From: Rhodobacter sp.
Lineage (GTDB): Bacteria > Pseudomonadota > Alphaproteobacteria > Rhodobacterales > Rhodobacteraceae
Assembly (NCBI GenBank): GCA_016704435.1
Contig: JADJAB010000025.1
Location: 1 to 24,161 of the forward strand
Reading direction: 5' to 3'
DNA: 24,161 nt
Under the pieces are notes generated by a model that had not been told where the DNA came from, did not search any database, and worked only from the letters and a program-made list of their open reading frames with translations. The stretch's first letter is position 1. Each line of letters opens with the position of its first letter. This document shows positions 16,550 through 24,161 of this stretch, in pieces. Both the position numbers and the translations under genes were made by a program.

Positions 16550-17907
16550 GTGATTTTTGCAGAACGCGCCTTACTGCCCGACGGATGGGCCGAACAGGTC
16601 AGGATCACCGTGGCCTATGGGCATATATCACCGGGGTGGCAAAGCAGCGGCACCGCAACCCGGCGATTCTCGAGTGTCGGCGCTTCTTCCTGCACTTTCA
16701 AACTTGCATAGTCATGCCTTCCAACGCGCCATGGCGGGCATGACCGAACACCGCATTGCGGGCCGTGACAGTTTCTGGACTTGGCGCGATCTGATGTACC
16801 GCTTTCTGGACCGGTTGACGCCCGAGCAGATGGAGGCCATTGCCGCGCTTGTATTCATGGAAATGCAAGAAGCCGGGTATGCCGCCGTTGGCGAGTTCCA
16901 TTATGTGCATCATCAACCGGGGGTGGCGCCTATGCCGATATCGCCGAGCTTTCGAACCGCATCTTTGCCGCAGCCCATCTGACGGGCATTGGCCTGACGC
17001 ATCTGCCGGTGCTTTACACCCATGGCGGCGCGGGTGAGCAACCCCTTGCCGCCGGGCAGTTGCGGTTTGGCAATACGGTCGATGGTTTTGCCGCCTTGCT
17101 GGAGGCCCACTCGCGCCTGCACGCACACTGCCCGCTGACACCCGCGTCGGGATTGCGCCGCATTCGCTGCGCGCCACCAACCCGGAGGGTCTGGCCCGCG
17201 CGCTAGCTTTGGCTGCGGGAAATCCCATTCACATCCACGTCGCTGAACAGCCCAAGGAAGTGGCCGATATCACCGCTTGGCTTGGTGCGCGGCCGGTGGA
17301 ATGGTTGCTAGGCAACACCCCCATTGGTGCGGATTGGTGTGCGATCCACGCCACACACATGACCCCACAAGAAACCGCAGCTCTGGCAAAAAGCGGTGCG
17401 GTTGCCGGGCTATGTTCGATCACCGAGGCTAATCTGGGTGACGGGCCGTTCAACGGGCCGGGCTGGCTGGCCGCAGGCGGGGCGTTTGGGATTGGGTCCG
17501 ACAGCAACGTCCGCATCAGCCTGACCGAGGAGCTGCGCACATTGGAATACAGCCAGCGCCTGCGCGACATTGCCCGCAATGTCATGGTCGCAAAGGAAGG
17601 CTCGGTCGGTCAGTGCCTTTATGTCGGTGCCGCACTGGGTGGCGCACAGGCTTTGGGGCGCAAATCGGGGCAGATCGCGGTCGGCAATCTTGCCGATCTG
17701 ACAGCAATCGACTTGTCGCACCCGACGCTTTGCGCGCTGCGCCCCGATCAAGTTCTTGATGGTCTGGCCTTTGCGGCACCCGATGCTGTGGTCACAGACC
17801 TGTGGTCCGCAGGCAGGCATCAAGTGAAAGACGGGCGTCACATCCACCGCGAACAGATCATCGCGGGCTGGCGAAAAGCGGTGAAAGGCTTGATCGACGC
17901 TGTTTGA
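16550..17907 (+). CDS. hutF: Formimidoylglutamate deiminase (frameshifted as read)
   Basis: Fourth step: N-formimino-L-glutamate to N-formyl-L-glutamate and ammonia. A GTG start at 16550 with AGGAG 8 bases upstream gives the typical MIFAERALLPDGWAEQVRI. Metal-site motifs: NLHSHAFQRAMAG, GNPIHIHVAEQPKEV, CAIHATHMT and FGIGSDSNVRIS. The reading frame changes near 16635-16645 (GGGG run), near 16920 (GGGG run) and around 17140-17200. Total span fits the usual 450 residues. It converges on hutD 6 bases away. Probably functional, with errors in the sequence. Confidence 0.93.
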
Positions 17908-17913
17908 ACCCTT

Positions 17914-18453
17914 TCAGGCCCGATCCCGCAGGAAAATCAATAGCCCTGCGGCGTCAGCCGCAAGTGCTATATCTATACCAGTTCCAAAGGCGAATGCACC
18001 CGTAGGCAACCCGTCACCCGAAACGATCACCGCGCCTGAAAGGCACAAGAACCCGACCGTTCCAGCCGCACAGATCAGCGTGGCTGGCCCAAAAACCACC
18101 TCCACCGTAGCCTCGACGGCGTTCGCATCATAGATCAAATTCAAGTTGCGGACAGGTCCGCCGACCAGCCTGGCTGTCACATCGAGATCACCAGAGAAGG
18201 GAACCGGCTGGTGCAAGCGCGCTTCCAGAACGCCGCCCGCAGACAGCAGGTCAATCCCCGCACCGTCAATGACCGTCAAAATCCGTGTCATGCCGGGAAA
18301 CAGCGAAAACGGCCCATCCCCGCCGACCTCGGCAATGCTGATACGCCACTGCCAACCTTCACCAACAGCGTGCCGCGCAATCTCATGCGTAACGCCGCCA
18401 CCGTTCTTCCACGGGTTGGTCTGGAACTCATCTGGGTTCAGGATGTGAAACAT
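17914..18453 (-). CDS. hutD: HutD/Ves family protein (cupin-like)
   Basis: HutD proteins are bicupins found in hut loci and thought to limit excessive Hut flux, perhaps by binding a pathway intermediate; the biochemical role is not settled. Intact, 179 residues. Opening MFHILNPDEFQTNPWKNGGG matches the family motif in which W-K-N-G-G-G is nearly invariant, followed by EIARHAVGEGWQWRISIAEV and DGPFSLFPGMTRILTVIDG. The ATG at 18453 with AAGGAT upstream is preferred to the longer frame, which would cross the operator and hutC. It is divergent from hutC and may share its control. Confidence 0.92.
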   Translation of the reverse strand: MFHILNPDEFQTNPWKNGGGVTHEIARHAVGEGWQWRISIAEVGGDGPFSLFPGMTRILTVIDGAGIDLLSAGGVLEARLHQPVPFSGDLDVTARLVGGPVRNLNLIYDANAVEATVEVVFGPATLICAAGTVGFLCLSGAVIVSGDGLPTGAFAFGTGIDIALAADAAGLLIFLRDRA

Positions 18454-18469
18454 GGGGCCAATCCTTGCC

Positions 18470-18485
18470 TTAAGCGTACACATAA
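18470..18485 (+). promoter_or_regulatory. Third, diverged HutC operator between hutD and hutC
   Basis: The 16 bases TTAAGCGTACACATAA match the hutF site at 13 of 16 positions, with the TACACATAA half kept whole. The position between the divergent hutD and hutC genes fits autoregulation. Inference from similarity. Confidence 0.65.
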
Positions 18486-18526
18486 CCGTATCAAGGGCTT
18501 CATATGCGGCCAAGAGGCAGACCTGA

Positions 18527-19237
18527 ATGGCGAAGACACCGATCTTTGAAAAGACCACCTTCAGGGACGTCATGGCAGAAATCCTGCACCGCATTACCGA
18601 AGGCCCCTGGGGCCCCGGAACCCTGCTTCCGGGCGAGGTGGAGTTGGCGGAAGAGTTCAGGTGTTCGCGAACGACGATGAACCGCGCCCTGCGCGAAGTG
18701 AGCGAGCTTGGCTTTCTGGACCGCAAGCGCAAAGCTGGAACGCGGGTTCGCATGGCACCGATCCGGCAAGCGCGCTTTGAGATGCCCATCGTGCGCGCGG
18801 AAGTCGAAAAGACCGGCGCGTCTTACCGGTATGCGTTGGTCAGTCGCGAAATCCTTGCAGCCCCAGACTGGCTGCGCGCACGGATGAACCTTCAGGTCGG
18901 CAGTGAAGTGGTTCATCTGGTATGCTTGCACTCTGCCAATGGCGAAGCCTTTCAGCTTGAGGACCGCTGGATCAACGGCGCGGCGCTGCCGCAAGCGTTA
19001 CAGCAGGACTTTGCCGCGATCGGCCCGAATGAGTGGCTAGTTGCGGCGGTCCCGTTTTCCGAGGTGGAGATCAGCTTCCTGGCGGCTGCCGCTGATGCAA
19101 TCACCGTCACGCACCTTGACCACAAACTTGGCGAACCGGTGTTCTGCGTCGAACGCGCGACATGGTGGCAAAACGCTGCGATTACTCTCGTCACCCTCAG
19201 CCACCGGCGCGGCTATCGCATGACGACGCGCTATTGA
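18527..19237 (+). CDS. hutC: Histidine utilisation repressor, GntR/HutC family
   Basis: Repressor of hut genes; relatives are induced by urocanate. Intact, 236 residues. The N-terminal GntR winged helix-turn-helix spans about residues 10-75 (ILHRITEGPWGPGTLLPGEV, LAEEFRCSRTTMNRALREVS, GFLDRKRKAGTRV). A UTRA ligand-binding domain follows, with FQLEDRWING, NEWLVAAVPFSEVEIS and the C-terminal YRMTTRY. ATG 18527 lies after an AGAGG ribosome site. Three similar palindromes in the window (8404, 16522 and 18470) are its likely targets. It is the last clearly chromosomal gene before the mobile-element region. Confidence 0.96.
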   Translation: MAKTPIFEKTTFRDVMAEILHRITEGPWGPGTLLPGEVELAEEFRCSRTTMNRALREVSELGFLDRKRKAGTRVRMAPIRQARFEMPIVRAEVEKTGASYRYALVSREILAAPDWLRARMNLQVGSEVVHLVCLHSANGEAFQLEDRWINGAALPQALQQDFAAIGPNEWLVAAVPFSEVEISFLAAAADAITVTHLDHKLGEPVFCVERATWWQNAAITLVTLSHRRGYRMTTRY

Positions 19238-19264
19238 CTTTTGCCTTCCGCTCCGTCGACCGTT

Positions 19265-19475
19265 TCACTCCATCCATTCGCAGAACCAAGAAGCGGAAGT
19301 CCGGATTTGCACCCTGCGCCAGACTTCCGGAGTTGTGGCATGTATGCTCCTGAATACCCGGATCAGATGCGAGACATCGACGAACCCGCAATCCTGCGCC
19401 ACCTGCGTCACCGTGCGAGCGCTGCGTGACAGCAAGAAGTTCTGCATGCGCAATGCGGATCTGCCGTCGCACGGT
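19265..19475 (-). pseudogene. AraC-family regulator remnant (C-terminal helix-turn-helix only)
   Basis: RTVTQVAQDCGFVDVSHLIR followed by VFRSIHATTPEVWRR is the second helix-turn-helix of an AraC/GlxA-type regulator, with the conserved Gly-Phe and the P near the end of the domain. No N-terminal domain is present: the sequence runs directly into an ISKra4-like transposase fragment on the same strand. It is a broken leftover, probably cut by a past insertion and deletion. Confidence 0.65.
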
Positions 19476-19839
19476 CAGGGCAGAGCTCGGAGACCGGGGT
19501 GATTGTGAAATCAACACCGGGCATGCAGCGGCGGCAGGGGTACAGCCGCGGGCTCTCCACGGTGACAGCGCCGTAAACTGTCTGGATCGTTCTGGTCGAA
19601 TAGTCCTTGATCGGCCGCGTTCCGCCACACCCCTGGCAATGACGTCGGAACAGAACATAGAGGGCGCACTGCTGCTCGACGATGTGCCGCTGAAGCGAGG
19701 CCATTATTGCTTTGCCTTCGTCAATCGACAGGCCGAGGCTACCGGCGGCCAGATCATCAAGGCTCCTCTCGATCTCAAACTCGAACCGGTGGCCTCGCGT
19801 GATTTCGTCCGAACCCTCAATACTGATTTTCCAGCGCAT
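19470..19839 (-). pseudogene. ISKra4-family transposase remnant (N-terminal part)
   Basis: From ATG 19839 the frame gives MRWKISIEGSDEITRGHRFE, then SIDEGKAIMASLQRHIVEQQ, a CQGCGGTRPIKDY zinc-type segment, TVYGAVTVESPRLYPCRRC and TPVSELCPDRAT. This order (SLxEGK, C-x2-CGG-x-RPIKD, TVxGAVTVxxPR, SELxPDR) is what I know of ISKra4 transposase N-termini. The catalytic part is missing: identity ends near SELCPDR and AraC-like sequence follows. Non-functional. I see no inverted repeats for it. Confidence 0.7.
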
Positions 19840-19963
19840 CCTGCCTCTCCTCTGCCAAGACTGGCAGAGAGTAGAGCCCGCTTCGGCAAACAATGCACCC
19901 CAGAGAATTGAACGGTCTCAAGCCGCCCCATTGATTTTGTTGACTTTCGCATACCGCATTTAA
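19840..19963. other. Gene-free strip before the ISL3 array
   Basis: About 120 bases between the ISKra4 remnant and the first ISL3 end. I see no gene, promoter or RNA in it. The last bases, CATTTAAG at 19957-19964, may be one side of a target duplication. Confidence 0.5.
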
Positions 19964-21194
19964 GGGCTCTGCCTCAATTTGTGTGGTGGAACGGAAGCAT
20001 TCTCGCCCGCAGCAATTCTGGACCGGCCCGGCCGTACATGGCGCGTTTGAGGGTCTTCAGGCGGTTGATCTGACCTTCGGCTTGGCCGTTGCTCCAGGGC
20101 ATCTCGACGGCGTTTTTGACCGCATCGAAGTCCCGGTTCAAGGTGCGGGCGAAGCGCACGATGGGCGCCAGGTCGGTTTCGATCGCGTCGTCGATCCATG
20201 CAGGGAGCGGGTCTGCTTCGCGGCCACGCAGGATACCGTTGAACCGCATGGCGAGGCAGCGCATCGTTGCGAAGGCGGGAGAGCCGGCCTTGAGCGCGTC
20301 GACTTTCCGCGCCTGATCCGGGGTGAGCTTTCCGCGGGGTTTGATACACAGCGCTGCCGCGATGACCGGGGAGATCGCGTGCCCCGTTTCCGGGTCCCGG
20401 ACCGGTTCCAGGATCTGGTGCTCCAAGGCAGGGCCCTTCGCTTGCTTTTCGGCTCTGCGCCACCCCGCCAGCAGCCGCTGCAAATGCGTCGGGCTCCCCT
20501 CGTAGCCACGCTCTCGGATCAGACGGAACAGGGCGCTTCCAGTTCGAATTCCGCCCTTCCAGCTTTGGCTCAGGAACTCTTCAAAGTACCACGGCGAAGT
20601 CGGCTTCAAAGCTGCCCGCCTGCGGTCCGGCGGCGTCTCGAACTGCAGCCATTTCGCGATGCTGCGACGAGGGAACCCTGTTCGCCGCCCAATCTCGCTG
20701 CAGGTAAGCCCCTGATTTCGAAGCGCATGGATGGTGGTGAAAATCTCTTCCCGAGACGTCCTGTGCGCAAGGCGGGACTTCAGAAGGCTTCCCTCTGCGG
20801 TGATATTGTCGGCGTCGGACAGCAGCGCCCTGCCGGTCGCACGGCCGTGAAGGTTCATCTGCTCCTCGATAGCCTGCCGCAGGTTCTGCACGATATGAAA
20901 CCGGTCGGCGACCTGTTCCGCTTGCGGCGCGCCTTGCCGGGCAGCCTGGGCGTAGAGACCGCAGCGATCTCTGCTGATCACTTCCACCTCGGGATGTCGT
21001 TTCAGCCAGTCGGTGCAGGTGACCACATCACGATCTTCGAGAACATCGATGACCGCGCGACGCCCAGATCGACAATGATCGTGCCGTAGGTTTGCGACTT
21101 CCGCCAGCCCAGTCATCGACCCGATGACCGTCAGCGGCTCGGCAGTGTTCCTGAGCACGGTTCTTGAGCTGCCTAAGCACCGTGTCGCTGGGGG
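19964..21194 (-). mobile_element. ISL3-family element, copy A (3' part, truncated)
   Basis: The left end is an inverted-repeat terminus starting GGCTCTGCCTCAATTTG at 19965. The element carries only the last two-thirds of its transposase; the 5' part and its terminus are missing where it meets copy B in a run of nine G's (21190-21198). Copy C, in opposite orientation at 22887-24154, is the same element type with a matching 3' terminus. Confidence 0.8.
19974..21194 (-). pseudogene. ISL3-family transposase, copy A, 5'-truncated
   Basis: The frame contains AVIDVLEDRDVVTCTDWLKR, EVISRDRCGLYAQAARQGAP, ADRFHIVQNLRQAIEEQM and the C-terminal NGQAEGQINRLKTLKRAMYG that bears the catalytic Glu region of DDE_Tnp_ISL3. 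The zinc-ribbon N-terminus is absent. The first catalytic Asp segment (GIDDWSWRK in copy C) is garbled here by three single-base losses between about 21060 and 21120, after which the frame recovers. As read, the open frame begins inside copy B (21266), which is accidental. Confidence 0.8.
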
Positions 21195-21198
21195 GGGG
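21187..21198. other. A/B element junction with a nine-G run
   Basis: Copy A stops and the copy B terminus (GGGGTCATCCTCAATTTG) begins within a run of nine G's at 21190-21198. An 8-base target repeat on both sides of B is not visible. Confidence 0.6.
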
Positions 21199-21216
21199 TC
21201 ATCCTCAATTTGTGTG
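21195..21216. repeat. Left terminal inverted repeat of copy B
   Basis: 22 bases beginning GGGGTCATCCTCAATTTG, perfectly complementary to 22865-22886. Confidence 0.85.
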
Positions 21217-22823
21217 GTGCAGAGGAAGCATTCGGGCCCTGAGCAAGTTCGGGCCGGCTCGCCCATACATCGCGCGCTTCAAGGTCTTCAATCGGTTGAT
21301 CTGGCCTTCGGCTTGACCATTGCTCCACTCCATTTCGATCGCATTCCTGACCGCATCAATGTCTCTGTTCAAGGTTCGGGCGAACCGCACGATGGGCGCT
21401 AGGTCCGTTTCGATCGCATCGTCGATCCAGGCGGGCAGCGGGTCTGCTTTTCGACCACGCAAGATGCCATTGAAACGCATGGCGAGGCGCCGCATTGTTG
21501 TGAAGGCAGGCGAGCCTTCCTTGAGAACTTCGACTTTTCTCGCCTGCTCCAAGGTAAATCTTCCTCTTGGTTTGATGCAGAGTGCGGCCGCGATAACCGG
21601 GGAAATCGCGTGCCCCGTTTCCGGGTCCCGGACCGGTGCAAGGACCTGATCTTCCTTGGTGGGTCCCTCCTGTTCCTCTTTTTCGGCTCTGCGCCATCCG
21701 GCCAAGAGCCGCTGCAAGTTTGACAGGCTGCCCTCATAACCACGTTCTTGGATCAAAGGGAGCAGCGCATTGCCGCTGCGAATACCGTTCTCCCAGCGTT
21801 GCTTCAGGTACTCTTCAAAATACCATGCGGAGGAGCGCTTGAGGACGGCGCGCTTTCGGTCAGGTGGCGTCTCGAACTGCAGCCATTTCGCGACGCTACG
21901 CCGGGGAAACCCCGTTCGCCGTCCGATCTCGCTGCACGTCAGCCCTTGCTGCCTAAGTACCGAAATGGTCTTGAAAATCTCTTCTCGGGATTTGCGATGG
22001 GCAAGACGTGATTTCAGAAGGTTCTGAGCTGTGCTGATGTTGTCTGCATCGGAGAGCAAGGCCCTTCCAGTTGCACGACCGTGCAGGTTCATTTGCTCCT
22101 CGATTGCCATGCGAAGGTTCTGCACGATATGAAACCGGTCGGCGACCTGTTCCGCCTGCGGCGCTCCTTGTCGGGCGGCTTGGGCGTAGAGACCGCAGCG
22201 ATCCCGGCTTATGACTTCCACCTCAGGATGACGCCTTAGCCAGTCGGTGCATGTGACGACATCACGATCTTCGAGAACATCGATGACAGCGCGACGCTCG
22301 AGGTCGATGATGATCGTCCCGTAGTTCTGCGACTTTCGCCAACTCCAATCATCGATCCCGATGATCCGCGCGCGTGGTGGAACAACCAGGCTGCGCGTAG
22401 CAACTGTCGGAGAATAGTATCGTCACTGACCCGGATACCCAGTCGCCGCAAGAGCCGTTCAGCTGGGGTGCCGCCAGCGGCGTGCGCCATATGGCCTAAG
22501 AGTTGTGCCTGTCGAGACGTCCGGCGCGCATAAGGGGTCGCCACCGCCGCCTCGCGATCGGAGAACGTGCGGCGGCGGCAATCCGAGTTCAAACATCGCC
22601 ATCGACAAACCCTGAGCTCGATCCAAACCGCTTGGCCCTGAGCAGGAAAATCCTCGATCCGCCGGCGCCTCCAACCATGTCGTTGTCTTGAGGACGTCCC
22701 GCACTCAGGGCAGGTGCCATTCGGAGCCAGTCTGCCAGATACGACCCATGCACCCGTCTCAGACTGGCGGACCTCACCAACCTCGACGCTGGCGGTTGGA
22801 GCCCAATGCTTCTTCGATACCAC
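21205..22823 (-). CDS. ISL3-family transposase, copy B (one frameshift)
   Basis: DDE transposase of about 539 residues. GTG 22823 starts MVSKKHWAPTASVEVGEV. An N-terminal zinc ribbon is seen (CPECGTSSRQRHGW, CRWRCLNSDCRRRTF), then PYARRTSRQAQLLGHMAHAA and VSDDTILRQLL. Near 22405 the frame slips by one; beyond it come IIGIDDWSWRKSQNYGTIII with the first catalytic Asp, EDRDVVTCTDWL, DRFHIVQNLRMAIEEQ and the C-terminal NGQAEGQINRLKTLKRAMYG. The end is a stop at 21205. The slip lies where other genes in this window also have single-base errors, so the element could be active. Confidence 0.85.
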
Positions 22824-22864
22824 GGCCTGATCCCTTCAATCTGTGAAACTCGGTCAGACCGTGA

Positions 22865-22886
22865 CACACAAATTGAGGATGACCCC
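22865..22886. repeat. Right terminal inverted repeat of copy B
   Basis: 22 bases ending in CAAATTGAGGATGACCCC, perfectly complementary to 21195-21216. Confidence 0.85.
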
Positions 22887-24145
22887 TTTTGCGCGGCGCA
22901 CTTCGCGTGTCGGGGAAATTGTCAGCCATCTTGGGCACGCGACCGGCGGGCGGCCTGCCGAGCGGCTCTTGCACCGCTTGGGCCTTGGGGTCAGTGATGA
23001 CACGGTGCTTAGGCAGCTGAAGAACCGTGCTCAAGACACTGCCGAGCCGCCGACCGTCATCGGGATCGACGACTGGAGCTGGCGGAAGTCGCAGACCTAC
23101 GGCACGATCATTGTCGATCTGGAGCGTCGCGCGGTCATCGATGTTCTCGAAGATCGTGATGTGGTCACCTGCACCGACTGGCTGAAACGACATCGAGGTG
23201 AAGTGATCAGCAGAGATCGCTGCGGTCTCTACGCCCGGGCTGCCCGGCGGCAAGGCGCCGCAAGCGGAAACAGGTCGCCGACCGGTTTCATCGTGCAGAA
23301 CCTGCGGCAGGCTATCGAGGAGCAGATGAACCTTCACGGCCGTGCGACCGGCAGGGCGCTGCTGTCCGACGCCGACAACATCACCGCCGCCGGAAGCCTT
23401 CTGAAGTCACGCCTTGCGCACAGGACGTCTCGGGAAGAGATTTTCCCCTCGTCGCAGCATCGCGAAATGGCTGCAGTTCGAGACGCCGCCGGACCGCAGG
23501 CGGGCAGCTTTGAAGCCGACTTCGCCGTGGTACTTTGAAGAGTTCCTGAGCCAAAGCTGGAATGGCGGAATTCGAACTGGAAGCGCCCTGTTCCGTCTGA
23601 TCCGAGCGTGGCTACGAGGGGAGCCCGACGCATTCGCAGCGGCTGCTGGCGGGGTGGAGCAGAGCCGAAAAGCAAGCGAAGGGCCCTGCCTTGCACCAGA
23701 TCCGAACCGGTCCGGGACCCGGAAACGGGGCACGCGATCTCCCGGTCTCGCGGCAGCGCTGTGTATCAAACCCGCGGAAAACTCACCCCGGATCAGGCGC
23801 GGAAAGTAGACGCGCTCAAGGCTGGCTCTCTCCCGCCTTCGCAACGATGCGCTGCCTCGTCATGCGGTTCAACGGTATCCTGCGTGGCCGCGAGGCAGAC
23901 CCGCTCCCTGCATGGATCGACGACGCGATCGAAACCGACCCGGCGCCCATCGTGCGCTTTCGCACGCACATTGAACCGGGATTTCCGATGCGGTAAAAAA
24001 CGCTATCGAGAGATGCCACGGGCAACGGCCAAAGCAGAAGGTCAGATTAATCGTCTGGAAGACCCTCAAACGCGCCTGCCGGCAATTACCGAGCCGGGCC
24101 AGAACTGTTGAGGGCAGAATTGCTGCCCTCCGCCACACAGATTGA
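22887..24145 (+). pseudogene. ISL3-family transposase, copy C (truncated, several frameshifts)
   Basis: Readable pieces in shifting frames: FARRTSRVGEIVSHLGHATG, GVSDDTVLRQLKNRAQ, VIGIDDWSWRKSQTYGTIIV (first Asp site intact), VLEDRDVVTCTDWLKRH, FIVQNLRQAIEEQMNLHG, PSWYFEEFL-type middle, and FNGILRGREADPLPAWIDDA near the end. The NGQAEGQINRL region is scrambled (near 24010-24060). No zinc ribbon or start. Differences from copy A are mostly short homopolymer losses or gains, as in poorly read contig ends. Confidence 0.75.
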
Positions 24146-24154
24146 GGCTGAGCC
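22887..24154 (+). mobile_element. ISL3-family element, copy C (5'-truncated, inverted relative to copy A)
   Basis: Begins directly at the right end of copy B with the TPFARRTSR part of a transposase and runs to a 3' terminus at about 24132-24154 that reads, on the minus strand, GGCTCAGCCTCAATCTG, matching the outer end of copy A. It holds about 100 more transposase codons than copy A at the 5' side. It has many single-base indels relative to A. Confidence 0.8.
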
Positions 24155-24161
24155 GATTTAA

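Larger units (their letters stand above)
21195..22886 (-). mobile_element. ISL3-family insertion sequence, copy B (near complete)
   Basis: About 1.69 kb, bounded by a perfect 22-base inverted repeat at 21195-21216 and 22865-22886 (outer sequence GGGGTCATCCTCAATTTG). It holds one transposase gene. The flanks (gctggggg on the left, ttttgcgc on the right) do not form the 8-base duplication expected for ISL3, so the surroundings were rearranged after, or together with, the insertion. It is a different ISL3 member from copies A and C but clearly related. Confidence 0.85.

Noticed and set aside
19983..21089. 368-codon plus-strand open frame across copy A
   Set aside because: Mirror of the ISL3 transposase; the coding motifs are on the minus strand.
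21187..22894. Target-site duplication around copy B
   Set aside because: The 8-base flanks gctggggg and ttttgcgc do not match.
1..24161. CRISPR arrays, tRNA or rRNA genes
   Set aside because: No regularly spaced short repeats, tRNA-like cloverleaf or rRNA sequence noticed on reading either strand.

Overview
The window reads as an alphaproteobacterium, most likely a marine-type Rhodobacteraceae. The grounds are high-GC coding DNA, tightly overlapping operons, the formimidoylglutamate deiminase (HutF) plus HutG route of histidine catabolism, a glutathione-dependent formaldehyde pathway (Gfa plus class III alcohol dehydrogenase) and the protein styles. Taxonomy is inference.

Layout. (1) 1-8388, minus strand: one long operon read right to left. 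It runs Rieske oxygenase, flavin/2Fe-2S reductase, HisC-like aminotransferase, FAD-linked 2-hydroxyacid oxidase, M14/AstE-like hydrolase (DUF2817), then a polar amino-acid ABC importer (ATPase, binding protein, permease, second permease cut by the window edge). The five enzyme genes at its head are joined by 1-4 base stop/start overlaps. (2) 8516-about 9485, plus: a LysR regulator divergent from the Rieske gene. (3) 9470-16467, minus: hutI-hutH-hutG-hutU, then class III alcohol dehydrogenase and gfa. (4) 16550-19237: hutF (+), hutD (-) and the GntR repressor hutC (+). (5) 19265-24161: a mobile-element scrapyard holding an AraC remnant, an ISKra4-type transposase remnant, one near-complete ISL3-family element and two truncated, mutually inverted copies of a second ISL3-family element.

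How it works together. Histidine goes to glutamate by HutH, HutU, HutI, HutF and HutG. A 14-base near-palindrome sits just upstream of hutF and occurs identically, in the same orientation, just upstream of the Rieske gene; a 13/16 version lies between hutD and hutC. I infer that these are HutC operators and that the Rieske/transporter operon belongs to the histidine regulon. A Rieske oxygenase with its reductase, placed in the hut regulon with formaldehyde-detoxifying genes on the hut operon, fits uptake and oxidative N-demethylation of a methylated histidine (methylhistidine, or its release from an acylated or dipeptide form such as anserine). Formaldehyde would be oxidised by Gfa/AdhC and the histidine fed into Hut. 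The substrate is a hypothesis. The aminotransferase and hydroxyacid oxidase would add a keto/hydroxy-acid entry point.

Sequence quality. Many conserved genes carry frameshifts that can be repaired by changing a homopolymer by one base. Two genes carry in-frame gaps at conserved sites (the ABC ATPase D-loop and the NAD domain of the alcohol dehydrogenase). Much of the apparent gene breakage is therefore probably sequencing error in a draft contig, not decay.
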